Positions 15,622-25,215 of a stretch of 64,000 bases of DNA are shown here, in pieces (the first letter of the stretch is position 1; the number at the start of each line of letters is the position of its first letter). Origin of the DNA: an uncultured Bacilli bacterium (lineage in GTDB: Bacteria > Bacillota_I > Bacilli_A > RF39 > UBA660); the NCBI GenBank assembly GCA_934167665.1, contig CAKPLN010000001.1, positions 372,001 to 436,000 on the forward strand, read 5' to 3'. The notes beneath the pieces are model-generated. The model searched no databases. It was not told the origin of the DNA and saw only the letters and a program-made list of their open reading frames with translations. The position numbers and the translations under genes were made by a program.

Positions 15622-16879
15622 CTTTTACACCCTCCAATAAGAAGATTGTATCAATGCTTACCTTCTTAGCTACTTTAACTATTTCATCTTTTTCTACTTT
15701 ATTCATCTTCTTACGTTTCTCTTCAATAGTATCAGTACCAATAAGTTCCATCATATAATAATTATTAATTATTTTAGTTTCACTTTCTAAAGTTTCCTCA
15801 AGTGCTGTATTATAGTACTCTTTAGCTGTATTAATATCTCTAAGTGTAAAGTCCCCTTTTTTCATACTAGCTAAACATTCTTCTATTAAAGAAACACATT
15901 TAGTGTAAGCATCTTTATCTATACCAGCTCTTATTAAAATAAGATTATCTAATTTATTAGGAACAGAATTAATTGTATAACACAAAGAATTTTCTTCCCT
16001 TACTACTTTAAATAACTTAGAGTCAGAACAACCACCAAATATAATGTTAAATAAAGTTAAAGGATAATTTCTTTCATATTCACTAAGCCCTTCTACTCTA
16101 CAAGCTATCGCAAGTTTTGACTGAGAACTATCAATCTCTTCTCTACCAAATACTTTTTTAGAACGAGCCTTCTTTTCACTTAATAAATAAGGAGTTTGTT
16201 GTCTTTTTAATGTATTAATCTTAATATTTTCTCTAATTAAACTAATAACTTCATCTTCATTAAAATTACCAATAACAAAAACATCCACTAAACTATCATT
16301 AATCATTTTTACATAATGTTCATATAAGTTTTTACCATTAATTTTATCTAAATCTTCTATATAACCCATCATTCTATAAGAACTAGGAGACTTACTATCA
16401 AATAACTCAAACATTTTAACTAAACTATAATTAGAAGTATTTTCTTTAATAGAATTAAGTGCACTTCTACAAGCTGTTTTTACAATATCAAGTTTTTCTT
16501 CATTAAATTCTCCATCTTCAACATCAGGATTAAAAACTATTTCATTTAAAAACTTAACAGCTTCCCTAAAATTACCAGGTTCTGTATATTTATCATTTAA
16601 AACAGTCATATAAATATCTGTATTAATATAATTACCTAATCTTGAATTATTAGTTCTAATATCTAAAGCATACAAATCCTGTGCCTTAATAGTAAGAGAT
16701 CTTTTACTATTATATTTTTTACTAGATAATACAAACATATCAATTAAGATGTTTCTTAAAGTTATTTCTTCTTTTTTTATTGGACTCCTAAAAGCTAATC
16801 TAACTTCTATGGTTTTGAATTTATCAGTTTTAATTAAATGTAATTTATAAGCTCCAAAGTCTTTTTTAGTGTATTCCAT
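15608..16879 (-). CDS. M16-family peptidase-like protein lacking zinc motif (YmfF-like)
   Basis: A 423-residue paralogue of the adjacent M16 peptidase. The position of HxxEH is degenerate (LRNILIDMFVLSSKKYN has no such motif), so it is probably the non-catalytic half of a heterodimer. Start placed at ATG 16879: GAGGTGG at 16883-16889 lies just upstream, and this removes the overlap with deoD that the longer frame would give. The spacing is short (3 bases), so another nearby start is possible. Confidence 0.85.
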   Translation of the reverse strand: MEYTKKDFGAYKLHLIKTDKFKTIEVRLAFRSPIKKEEITLRNILIDMFVLSSKKYNSKRSLTIKAQDLYALDIRTNNSRLGNYINTDIYMTVLNDKYTEPGNFREAVKFLNEIVFNPDVEDGEFNEEKLDIVKTACRSALNSIKENTSNYSLVKMFELFDSKSPSSYRMMGYIEDLDKINGKNLYEHYVKMINDSLVDVFVIGNFNEDEVISLIRENIKINTLKRQQTPYLLSEKKARSKKVFGREEIDSSQSKLAIACRVEGLSEYERNYPLTLFNIIFGGCSDSKLFKVVREENSLCYTINSVPNKLDNLILIRAGIDKDAYTKCVSLIEECLASMKKGDFTLRDINTAKEYYNTALEETLESETKIINNYYMMELIGTDTIEEKRKKMNKVEKDEIVKVAKKVSIDTIFLLEGVKDGEN

Positions 16880-16913
16880 AGTCCACCTCATATTTCTTAG
16901 TATATTCACTATT

Positions 16914-17630
16914 TTAATTTTTATTAATACTAGCTTCAATAGCAAGTTTGATCATTTCATTTAAAGAAGTTTGTCTATCTTCACTACTAAGACTTCTCTT
17001 ATCATATTTTGAATCAACAACTGTCAAAATACATGCTGCTTCTTTATTTAATTTATGAGCTAGATAAAATAAGCAAAAAGCTTCCATTTCACTAGCTAAA
17101 AACTCTTCTTTTGGAAAGTTACTAATAAATTTTTCTTGATCAACATAAGGATCAAAAACATCACTAGTAATAATTTTACCGCTTTTAACATTAATACCCA
17201 TTTCAAGAGCTTTTTCAGTAATTTTTTTATTTAGCTCATCACTTGATGAATATTCTTTTTCCAAATCACCATCAAATAATAATGGAAAAGTACTAAAAGA
17301 AAAAGCTGATGTTGCTAAAACAACGTCTAATAACTTAACACTAGGATGAATAGTACCACACGTACCTATCCTAATAATTGTTTTAACATCATAAAATTTA
17401 TATAATTCATAAGCATAAATACCAATACTAGGTATACCCATACCAGAAGCAAAAACAGTAATTTTAACTCCTTTATAATAACCAGTATAACCATAAATAT
17501 TTCTAACTGTATTAACTAATTTATAATCATCCAAAAACTCCTCGGCTATATATTTAGCTCTTAAAGGATCTCCTGGCATTAAAACTATATCTGCTATATC
17601 TTCTTTTCTACTTTCAATATGTGCTGTCAT
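16914..17630 (-). CDS. deoD: purine nucleoside phosphorylase (DeoD type)
   Basis: A 238-residue hexameric-type purine nucleoside phosphorylase, which splits purine (deoxy)nucleosides with phosphate for base salvage. MPGDPLRAKYIAE near the N terminus (phosphate-binding GDP-R), RIGTCG, and EMEAFCLF (ribose-binding) are hallmark segments. Start at ATG 17630 is set by AGAGGAAG upstream and gives the usual family length; the open frame runs 16 codons further without an SD. Lies between ftsK and the M16 pair on one transcript. Confidence 0.95.
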   Translation of the reverse strand: MTAHIESRKEDIADIVLMPGDPLRAKYIAEEFLDDYKLVNTVRNIYGYTGYYKGVKITVFASGMGIPSIGIYAYELYKFYDVKTIIRIGTCGTIHPSVKLLDVVLATSAFSFSTFPLLFDGDLEKEYSSSDELNKKITEKALEMGINVKSGKIITSDVFDPYVDQEKFISNFPKEEFLASEMEAFCLFYLAHKLNKEAACILTVVDSKYDKRSLSSEDRQTSLNEMIKLAIEASINKN

Positions 17631-17704
17631 ATTATTATCTTCCTCTCTACAATTATATTTATAATTAAATTGTACCACATAATACTTAAAAGATGTAACT
17701 AATA

Positions 17705-19987
17705 TTACTCAGTTACATCATTACTACTATTATTATCAAATTGAACCAAAACTTCACGTGGCTTAGAACCATTTTGAGCTCCAATTATGCCTCTTTCTTC
17801 AAGTAAATCAATTATTCTAGCTGCTCTGTTATATCCTAGTTTAAACTTTCTTTGTAAAAGTGAAGCACTAGCTTTTTGTGTTTGAACAACAAACTGAACA
17901 ATCTCATTATATAAAGGATCATCTTCATCAACCGTTCCCGTAGCATCCGCAAGACCACTACTAGAAGAACTAGTATCAACTGCTTCTAGGTTTAATAAAG
18001 AATCATCATACTGTGCTTTTTGCTGTTCAATAGTAAAATCAATAATTCTCTTAATTTCATTATCATTGATAAAAGCTCCTTGAATACGAATAGGATTATT
18101 AGTACCAATTGGTAAGAATAACATATCTCCTTTTCCCAAAAGCTTTTCAGCTCCAACTTGATCCAAAATTGTTCTTGAATCAATTCCAGAACCAACCGCA
18201 AAAGAAATTCTAGATGGAATATTTGCCTTAATCAAACCAGTAACAACTTCTGTAGATGGTCTTTGTGTTGCAACAATTAAATGCATACCAGCTGCTCTCG
18301 CCTTCTGTGTAATTCTAAGAATTGAATCTTCAACTTCTTTAGCCGCAACCATCATCAAATCAGCCAACTCATCAATAATAATTACAATATATGGCATTCT
18401 ATTCTTCCTACTATCCGCATCGTGTTCACTATTCCACTTATCAATGTATTCATTATAAGATTCAATGTTTTTAGTTCCAGAATCATTAAATACTTGATAA
18501 CGTCTTTCCATTTCATTAACCATCTTAGCAAGTGCAACAGAAGCTTTCTTAGGATCTGATACCACAGGACACAACAAATGTGGAATGCCATTATAAACAG
18601 ATAATTCAACAACTTTTGGATCAACCATTACTAACTTAACTTCATCAGGTCTTGCCCTCATCAAAATAGAACATATTATTCCGTTAACACAAACAGATTT
18701 ACCAGAACCAGTAGTACCAGCAATAAGTAAATGTGGCATTTTATTGACTTCACAAACACCAATTTCACCCATAATACTTTTTCCAAGTGGAACCATTAAC
18801 TTCTTTTGTGGAGCTCCCTGCATCAATTTACTACTGATAATTTCATAAAAACTTACTGGTGTTGCTACTTCATTAGCAAACTCAATTCCAACCGTATTCT
18901 TACCAGGAATTGGTGCTTCTATCTTAACATCTTTTTTAGCTAAAGCTAACGCTATCTCTCTATCAATTGAAGTAAGTCTACTAACACGTGTACCAGAAGC
19001 AATTTCAAGTTCATATTGAGCAACAGTAGGTCCAATATGTACCTCAACTACCTTACCAACAATCTTAAAATCACGTAAAACTCTCTCCAAGATTTCAATA
19101 TTTTTCTCAATTACAGCACTATCCATCTCATTAGATTTTTTCTTTGGTCTATCAAGTAAACTAAGTGGAGGTAATTGATATTTTTGATTAACAACAACAG
19201 CCTTTTCTTCGCTCGAATTAACTTCTTTAGGTTGAACTTCTTCCTTAATCTCACGATCAGCAATCTTATTTAACTGATCAATACTAGTAATTTTAATTTT
19301 ATTGTCATCTTTTCCTTCATCTTCTACTTCATCATTACTAGATCCATTATTAATAATAATTGAAGAACGCTTTTCTTTAACAGACTTCTTATGACTAAGT
19401 TTTTCCTTTTCTTTATCATAAACATTTTTAATATAATCAATAATAGAAAAGCCTGTAAATAACAATACACCTAAAGCAACTAGTACCCAAGCAATGATCT
19501 GCATACCAGCATAAGAAAATAATTTAACAAACACTATAGAAAATAAACATCCAATAAGTCCCCCACCAACGGCTAACCAACTCTCTAGTGATCCATTGTT
19601 CATAATACTATTAAAAGCTGTTGCTAACTGATTCATAGTTTCTTGAAAAATTAAAACAACATTACTATCATTCTCAGTAACAAACTCTTTATGCATCAAA
19701 GTAAGTAAACCAAATGTAAAAATATATAATCCTACTAGCTTAGTAGAAAAAAAGCTAGGTGCTTCTCTTTTTAATAAATAATAACCTCCAACAAGTATTA
19801 ATACAAGTAAGAAAACCATATATAATGATCCTACTAAATAAAGACCAAAAGACGCAATTAACCTCCCTACAGGTCCATACATACCTATTCCTAAAATACC
19901 AGCTAGTATTAAAAGAATTCCCCGTAGTTCAGCACTATATCCAAATGTTTTTTCTTCTTTTTTCTTCTTCTTTTTATTTTTTGCCAT
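17705..19987 (-). CDS. ftsK: FtsK/SpoIIIE DNA translocase
   Basis: A 760-residue septal DNA pump. Four N-terminal membrane helices (about residues 20-185), a short charged linker (about 190-285), then the RecA-like motor with Walker A GTTGSGKS at 424-431, a VDPK/Walker B region near 450 and a C-terminal gamma winged helix that reads KOPS/SRS sequences. Start at ATG 19987 is fixed by AGGAG 8 bases upstream; a longer frame from TTG has no SD. Its place before the M16 pair matches spoIIIE in Bacillus. It may serve both vegetative segregation and spore chromosome packing; no second copy is in this window. Confidence 0.95.
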   Translation of the reverse strand: MAKNKKKKKKEEKTFGYSAELRGILLILAGILGIGMYGPVGRLIASFGLYLVGSLYMVFLLVLILVGGYYLLKREAPSFFSTKLVGLYIFTFGLLTLMHKEFVTENDSNVVLIFQETMNQLATAFNSIMNNGSLESWLAVGGGLIGCLFSIVFVKLFSYAGMQIIAWVLVALGVLLFTGFSIIDYIKNVYDKEKEKLSHKKSVKEKRSSIIINNGSSNDEVEDEGKDDNKIKITSIDQLNKIADREIKEEVQPKEVNSSEEKAVVVNQKYQLPPLSLLDRPKKKSNEMDSAVIEKNIEILERVLRDFKIVGKVVEVHIGPTVAQYELEIASGTRVSRLTSIDREIALALAKKDVKIEAPIPGKNTVGIEFANEVATPVSFYEIISSKLMQGAPQKKLMVPLGKSIMGEIGVCEVNKMPHLLIAGTTGSGKSVCVNGIICSILMRARPDEVKLVMVDPKVVELSVYNGIPHLLCPVVSDPKKASVALAKMVNEMERRYQVFNDSGTKNIESYNEYIDKWNSEHDADSRKNRMPYIVIIIDELADLMMVAAKEVEDSILRITQKARAAGMHLIVATQRPSTEVVTGLIKANIPSRISFAVGSGIDSRTILDQVGAEKLLGKGDMLFLPIGTNNPIRIQGAFINDNEIKRIIDFTIEQQKAQYDDSLLNLEAVDTSSSSSGLADATGTVDEDDPLYNEIVQFVVQTQKASASLLQRKFKLGYNRAARIIDLLEERGIIGAQNGSKPREVLVQFDNNSSNDVTE

Positions 19988-20070
19988 AATGCTAACTCCT
20001 AATATCAATCTTTATATAATCATTATACTACAAAAAGTTCTAACCTCCATACTAAAACCTAAAACTTTAC

Positions 20071-20096
20071 AAAAAAAAAAGAGCATTAAGCTCTAG
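20071..20096 (-). terminator. terminator of the rpmG-efp unit
   Basis: Stem AGAGC/GCTCT around the efp stop codon followed by about ten T on the minus strand. Confidence 0.75.
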
Positions 20097-20643
20097 AAAC
20101 ATATTTACCATCACTGGTAGATACAATAATAGTTTCTCCTTCTTCAATAAATAAAGGAACTCTAACCATTAAACCAGTTTCAACTTCTGCATCTTTTAAA
20201 GCATTATTAGTAGTATTTCCTTTTACAGCAGGTTCTGTATGTGTAACAACTAATTCAACCTTATCAGGTAAATCAATTCCTAATACTTCACCATCAAACA
20301 TTGTAATGTATACTTCTAAGTTTTCCTTTAAGAATTTAGCACCATCACCAACAGTATCCTTACTTAACTCTAATTGTTCATAAGAATCCATATTCATAAA
20401 GTAATAAACATCACCCATAGTATACAAGTATTGCATCAATTGTTTTTCAATTCTAGCAGTTGCAACCTTAACACCAGCATTAAATGTTTGTTCAAAGATA
20501 GCCCCTGTTCTTAAATTCTTAAGTTTAGCTTTTACAATAGCTGCACCTTTACCAGGTTTAACATGTTCAGTATTCATAACAACATAAATATTGCCATCAT
20601 ACTCAATAGTAATACCATTCTTTAAATCATTTGTATTAATCAT
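20086..20643 (-). CDS. efp: elongation factor P
   Basis: A 185-residue EF-P with the three beta-barrel domains of the family (KOW-like, OB, C-terminal). It enters the ribosomal E site and relieves stalling at polyproline. The modified-residue loop reads KPGKGAAIVKAK, with Lys at the tip. The Pro-rich pilB tail in this genome makes EF-P particularly relevant. SD AGGAGGTGA lies before the ATG at 20643, 14 bases after the stop of the small upstream gene. Confidence 0.97.
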   Translation of the reverse strand: MINTNDLKNGITIEYDGNIYVVMNTEHVKPGKGAAIVKAKLKNLRTGAIFEQTFNAGVKVATARIEKQLMQYLYTMGDVYYFMNMDSYEQLELSKDTVGDGAKFLKENLEVYITMFDGEVLGIDLPDKVELVVTHTEPAVKGNTTNNALKDAEVETGLMVRVPLFIEEGETIIVSTSDGKYVSRA

Positions 20644-20657
20644 CTGTATTTCACCTC

Positions 20658-20855
20658 CTATTTATGTCGTTTAACTGAATTAGGTCTAAATTTTTGATAA
20701 ACCTTACCTCTTGTTTCATTACCCTTACCATTAGTCATACTGCTACAATTATCCTGAGAAGGAATAGTACCAGTTTGTTGATTAGCCTGAACTTCAATCA
20801 ATTCATTTAAATCAACGCTAGGATAAGTCAAAGTCTTTATTACATCATTTTTCAT
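20658..20855 (-). CDS. 65-residue protein of unknown function
   Basis: Not recognised. A small polar protein with a basic end (FRPNSVKRHK), no membrane segment and a single cysteine. It fits tightly between rpmG (8 bases before) and efp (14 bases after), which argues that it is a real operon member. The only SD-like AAGGAG is 17 bases from its ATG, inside the rpmG stop region, so it may depend on translational coupling to rpmG. Confidence 0.5.
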   Translation of the reverse strand: MKNDVIKTLTYPSVDLNELIEVQANQQTGTIPSQDNCSSMTNGKGNETRGKVYQKFRPNSVKRHK

Positions 20856-20863
20856 AAGCTATA

Positions 20864-21025
20864 CTACTTTTTCTCCTTATGTACAGTATGTTTTCTACAT
20901 CTAGGACAGTATCTATTTAATTCAAGACGATCTGTTTTCTTTACATTTCTTTCAACTCTATAATTTTCTTCACTACATTCAGTACAAACTAGAGTTTTAT
21001 TTTGTCTATTTCCTACTTTAGCCAT
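20864..21025 (-). CDS. rpmG: 50S ribosomal protein L33
   Basis: A 53-residue L33 of the zinc-binding (C+) type: C14-x2-C17 and C40-x2-C43 frame the characteristic TDRLELNRYCPRCRKHTVH segment. AGGAGGG stands 7 bases before the ATG at 21025. A C+ L33 is a candidate for zinc-responsive paralogue exchange, but no second copy is in the window. Confidence 0.95.
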   Translation of the reverse strand: MAKVGNRQNKTLVCTECSEENYRVERNVKKTDRLELNRYCPRCRKHTVHKEKK

Positions 21026-21147
21026 GTCTATCCCTCCTTACGTCTATAGGTATTATACCAAACTTTCATAAAAATGCAAAAGTTTTTTAACAAATATCAC
21101 AATATTTAAAGGAATTTTACTAAAATATCTAATAAATAATACAAAAT

Positions 21148-23187
21148 TTAAATTCCATACATTTCATAATACTTATTAGTAACCTCTTTTGTAATTCTAA
21201 GTGTCACTAAACTAGCATAATCAGTTGTAGAATTAGGATGAGACGAATTAGGTGAAGTAACAACTATAGATACCTTAGGATTATTATAAGGAAAATAGCC
21301 AACAAAAGAACTAGTAATAGTTTCTGTATCAATAATACCATTATTATCAGTATCAATAAAACTCTGGGAAGTACCAGTTTTACCGGCTGCATCTAATTTA
21401 TTATCAATATAACCTCGTCCATATCCTCCATTAGCGTGCATAACCGCATAAAAGCCCTCTTTAACTCTATTCATATAATTACTATCTATATTAATTGTAT
21501 TTAAAACTTGTTTTGGAACCTCAAAATAAGTATCACTAATCGTCTCATCATTCGTAGCTTGATGAACCTCTTTTAATAATCTAGGCGCTATTCTACTACC
21601 ACCATTTGCAAAAGTTGAAATATATTGTGATAATTGAATTGGCGTATAAGTTTCATATTGACCCATAACAAAATCTAACAAATTACCAGCACTTCGATCT
21701 TTAGAAGTATAACCACTACTTTCAACTGGTAAATCAATACCTGTCTTAACACCCAAGCCAAAGGCATGATACATATTACGATAAGTATCAAATGCTGCCT
21801 GATTAAAGTTTAATTTCATATCCCTAAAATACTCTTGTCCATTAACCCTAATAGCGGCCTTAAACTGATAAACATTACTACTTTTAGCAAGTGCCGTAAT
21901 ATCATTAATATATCCTAAAGTAACTGAAGAACATTTAGCAGGAGCCCCAGCAACTTTAATACATTCATCTAAAATCTCTTCTCCAATATGAACAGCACCA
22001 GTATTATAAGCCACTAACATAGATGCACCCTTAACAACAGAACCAGGAGTTATTGGAGATATAAGCATACTAGTAACATTATCAATGATATTACCATTAA
22101 CTATTTTTTTAGAGGCCATAGCTAAAATCTCCCCAGTATTCGGATCCTGAATAATTACACTAGAGTGATCATAATACTCCGTATTAGCCTCACTCTTAGC
22201 CCTAATCATTTGTTCTTCAATAATTCTCTCAACTTCTCTTTGTAAATTTATATCTATCGATAAAACAATATCATTACCTCTACTTCCCTCATCAATAAGC
22301 CTAAGTTCATGAGAATTAACAACTTCATATACAGCCTTTTCTCCTCGTAAGTAATTTTCATATTGCTTTTCCAAATAACTAAGACCAACACGTTCATTTA
22401 AAGAATACCCTAAAGAAAGATAATAATCCTTATCCTCTGCTGGAATTCCCTGAAGAGATACTGTTCCTAAAATAGATCTTAAAGTATCACCATAAGGATA
22501 AATTCTCTCCCAATCAACTTGTGTATTAAAGCCACCTAAATCACTATTATTTTCAGAAATATAAGCAAATTCTTTATCTGAGGCATTACTTTTTATAACC
22601 TTCTCCTCATAATTATATCCCCGACTCATTAAATAGTATAAATAAGCTGCTCTAAGGTCATTATCATCTAATGAAGAAAGTTCATTATCAGTAATCCTTT
22701 CAAGCTTCATCTCTAATAAATCACTATTTGTTATCTTTCGCTCCTTAATTAACTTTCTTTCTTGTGAAGTTACTTTCTTATTACACTCATCAGAATATTT
22801 AGTTAAATAAAATTCTCTTTTAGCCCTATCAGTCAATTTATCAAAATCAAGTTCCAAGTGTGGAGCAACCTTATATGCTAGTTGTAACATTTCATCATTA
22901 GTAACACCTTTTTCTTTTTTATAAACTATAGTATTTAGCGCTTTATTATCCACTATAATATTATAATTTCGATCATAAATTCTTCCTCTAGGAGAACTAC
23001 CTAAAGTAACCTTATTAGATGTAAGAGAAGCTAATGTATCAACATTTTCATCATAATTAACTACCATAACAGAAAATAATTTAAAAAATAAAACAAAGAA
23101 AAAGATAACAAGTACCACCAATAAGACGTTAAATCTAACGCCAATCACTTTATCATAATTAATACTTTTCGTCATACTTTTTCTCAT
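21148..23187 (-). CDS. class B penicillin-binding protein (PBP2-type transpeptidase)
   Basis: A 679-residue monofunctional transpeptidase for peptidoglycan cross-linking. One N-terminal membrane anchor (about 19-43), an extended dimerisation domain (RGRIYDRN at 67-74 through about 300) and a C-terminal transpeptidase domain: active-site S383-V-V-K386, SSN (in AKSSNVYQF) and KTGT (in AAGKTGTSQS). The arrangement fits elongation-type PBP2/PbpA; a division-specific FtsI role is possible. Transcribed toward rpmG and divergent from the small gene at 23259. Confidence 0.93.
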   Translation of the reverse strand: MRKSMTKSINYDKVIGVRFNVLLVVLVIFFFVLFFKLFSVMVVNYDENVDTLASLTSNKVTLGSSPRGRIYDRNYNIIVDNKALNTIVYKKEKGVTNDEMLQLAYKVAPHLELDFDKLTDRAKREFYLTKYSDECNKKVTSQERKLIKERKITNSDLLEMKLERITDNELSSLDDNDLRAAYLYYLMSRGYNYEEKVIKSNASDKEFAYISENNSDLGGFNTQVDWERIYPYGDTLRSILGTVSLQGIPAEDKDYYLSLGYSLNERVGLSYLEKQYENYLRGEKAVYEVVNSHELRLIDEGSRGNDIVLSIDINLQREVERIIEEQMIRAKSEANTEYYDHSSVIIQDPNTGEILAMASKKIVNGNIIDNVTSMLISPITPGSVVKGASMLVAYNTGAVHIGEEILDECIKVAGAPAKCSSVTLGYINDITALAKSSNVYQFKAAIRVNGQEYFRDMKLNFNQAAFDTYRNMYHAFGLGVKTGIDLPVESSGYTSKDRSAGNLLDFVMGQYETYTPIQLSQYISTFANGGSRIAPRLLKEVHQATNDETISDTYFEVPKQVLNTINIDSNYMNRVKEGFYAVMHANGGYGRGYIDNKLDAAGKTGTSQSFIDTDNNGIIDTETITSSFVGYFPYNNPKVSIVVTSPNSSHPNSTTDYASLVTLRITKEVTNKYYEMYGI

Positions 23188-23258
23188 AAAACTCTCCTCA
23201 TTATTAGTTTATCACATAATTAAAAACTTATTTCATATATTTCTTTAGAGGTGATATT

Positions 23259-23510
23259 ATTTACAAAGAATTAATAAAAAAATATATTAATATTTTAACT
23301 CCCAGTAATATAAAAGATTATGCTATAAAAGAGAATGTAAATCTAAATAATAATGAAGTAATGATAATATATAATTTTATAAAAAAATATTATAATGACC
23401 TACTAGAAAAAAATATAACCGTTTTTAAATATTTAAAATCTGAAGTAAATGATGAAATTTACATTAAAGCACTTACTCTTTATAATGAATATGCTAATAA
23501 ATATCTTTAA
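23259..23510 (+). CDS. 83-residue DUF2624/YqfT-like protein with ATT start
   Basis: An open frame of 83 codons, Lys/Asn/Tyr-rich, with no ATG, GTG or TTG at its beginning. AGAGGTGAT at 23247-23255 is a good SD and the first suitable codon is ATT at 23259, five bases away, as in infC genes that start with ATT. The layout (INILTPSNIKDYAIKENVNLNNNE...VFKYLKSEVNDE) resembles the Firmicutes DUF2624 family (YqfT), which in Bacillus lies next to the endonuclease IV gene; here nfo is the convergent neighbour. It ends 8 bases before a terminator. Function unknown. Confidence 0.5.
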   Translation: MYKELIKKYINILTPSNIKDYAIKENVNLNNNEVMIIYNFIKKYYNDLLEKNITVFKYLKSEVNDEIYIKALTLYNEYANKYL

Positions 23511-23514
23511 TAAC

Positions 23515-23548
23515 TAAAAAAAGACATTTATGTAATTAAATGTCTTTT
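23515..23548. terminator. bidirectional terminator between the YqfT-like gene and nfo
   Basis: Stem AAAGACATTTA with TAAATGTCTTT (6-base loop), A-run on one side and T-run on the other; it contains the nfo stop codon. Confidence 0.85.
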
Positions 23549-24425
23549 AATTAATTATTTTATTTATTAAATCACTATCAAATTTCTTATTTTTAATCAT
23601 TTCAATTTCATACTTATATGGTGGAAATTGTCTATCAATATATGGTGTCTCTAAAATTTTAGGGATATCAACAAGTCTATCATTATAGACTATCTTAATT
23701 AAGGTATCAAATCCAATCTTACCAAAACCGAAGTTTTCGTGGCGATCTTTATGAGCAGCTATTTCATTTTTACTATCATTAATATGAACACAATGAATTT
23801 TACTAATTCCAATCATTTTATCAAACATATCTAAAAAATCATCAAAATTCTTCATATCGTACCCTGCATCATTTAAATGACAAGTATCTAAACAAACACC
23901 AATATGTTCTTTATCATTAACACCATCAATAATAGTTTTAATCTCTTCTAATTTTGAACCAATTTCGGTACCCTTTCCAGCCATTGTTTCTAAAAGAATA
24001 GTAACATCTCTCTTACCCAAAATTTTATTTAATCCATCAATAATATTTGAAATGCCAACGCAAGTACCAAGACCAACATGGCTTCCCGGATGTAGGACCA
24101 TATATTTAATTCCAAGTAAATGACAACGTTCAATCTCTTCTTTCAAAAACTCTACAGAAAAATTAAACTTGTCCATTTCTTTATTATTAGCCAAATTTAT
24201 AATATAAGGTGCATGAACAACAACTTTTGAATAATCAAGTTTATTATCATTCATTACTGATATTGCCTTTTTTGTAAGTTCCAAATCAATAGGATATCTA
24301 CTAGTATTTTGTGGAGCTCCTGTATAAAACATAAATGTATTAGCCCCATACTCTAAAGCTTCATTTAAACTTCCTAACAATTGTGTATCTTTCTTAAAAC
24401 CAACATGACTTCCAATTAGTAACAT
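23547..24425 (-). CDS. nfo: endonuclease IV (AP endonuclease)
   Basis: A 292-residue Zn-dependent AP endonuclease of base-excision repair. The TIM-barrel metal ligands are in [55 protein letters not shown] and LETPY. ATG 24425 is chosen because GGAGG (24433-24437) precedes it at correct spacing; the longer frame starts inside that SD. Confidence 0.96.
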   Translation of the reverse strand: [292 protein letters not shown]

Positions 24426-24451
24426 ATAATTACCTCCATACAAAGTATAGC

Positions 24452-24485
24452 AAAAAAAAGAATCTAAGTCTATCCTAGATTCTTT
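24452..24485 (-). terminator. terminator of the major pilin gene
   Basis: Stem 24457-24466 with 24476-24485 (ten base pairs, nine-base loop) followed on the minus strand by eight T, right after the pilin stop. Confidence 0.85.
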
Positions 24486-24492
24486 AATCTAC

Positions 24493-25059
24493 TTAAGCTT
24501 CAACGCAAACTGGAACAGTTGGATTAGCTACAAGAATATCATTTACAGCCTTCTTTTCAGGATCAGTTAAAGTCATTTTAACATTTCCTCTAACTAAAGC
24601 ATCAGATTGAATTCCAGAAGCAACTGTATCAGTAATTCCATGAGTACCATCATTTAAAGCAACATAGAACTTAGTAATACGACGTTCTCCTGAAGTAGAA
24701 ATGTTAACTCTTACATAACCTTTTACGTTACGATTACCCCAAGATGACTTACCACCTTGATCAACCAATACTGGATAATTAGCAGAACTAGTATCAATTT
24801 GAACATAGTAATCACCATCATCAACTGCAGAAGATACTACTGAATCATTTACACCAACCTTACAAGATAATCCATCAGCTGTCCATAATGTTTTAACAGC
24901 ATTAGCATAAGACTTAGCAATATCTACAAAAGTATCCTTTCTTGAATTTTCAATTGTTCTAGATACTGAAGGAATCGCAACCATCATTAAGATACCCATA
25001 ATTACGATTACTGCAAGTAACTCAACCAATGTAAAACCTTTACTATTGATCTTTTTCAT
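24493..25059 (-). CDS. type IV pilin-like protein (probable major subunit)
   Basis: A 188-residue prepilin: short leader MKKINSKG, cleavage before F9, FTLVE with Glu at +5 and a canonical 20-residue hydrophobic helix. Two cysteines (C61 and C185) could form the usual pilin C-terminal disulfide loop. It has its own promoter, a strong terminator and cleaner codon usage than its neighbours, which suggests high expression and the role of main filament subunit; that is inference. No assembly genes are adjacent; the ATPase is at 4753. Confidence 0.88.
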   Translation of the reverse strand: MKKINSKGFTLVELLAVIVIMGILMMVAIPSVSRTIENSRKDTFVDIAKSYANAVKTLWTADGLSCKVGVNDSVVSSAVDDGDYYVQIDTSSANYPVLVDQGGKSSWGNRNVKGYVRVNISTSGERRITKFYVALNDGTHGITDTVASGIQSDALVRGNVKMTLTDPEKKAVNDILVANPTVPVCVEA

Positions 25060-25092
25060 ATTTTCACTCTCTCTTTCTATTATGATTACAAT

Positions 25093-25124
25093 ATGATAGT
25101 ATCATAATTTTTTTTAAAATACAA
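25093..25124 (-). promoter_or_regulatory. promoter of the major pilin gene with palindrome over -10
   Basis: On the minus strand -35 TTGTAT (25119-25124), 17-base spacer, and -10 TACTAT (25096-25101) with an extended TG. A 13-base palindrome ATGATAGTATCAT (25093-25105) covers the -10 and could be an operator. Confidence 0.55.
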
Positions 25125-25215
25125 TGAAAATTTTTTTATTTTTTTATTAAATGTAAAGTAATTATTTTTTTCAAGTAATATCAACATTCAAAATGTGTAA
25201 AGTATAATTTAGTGC

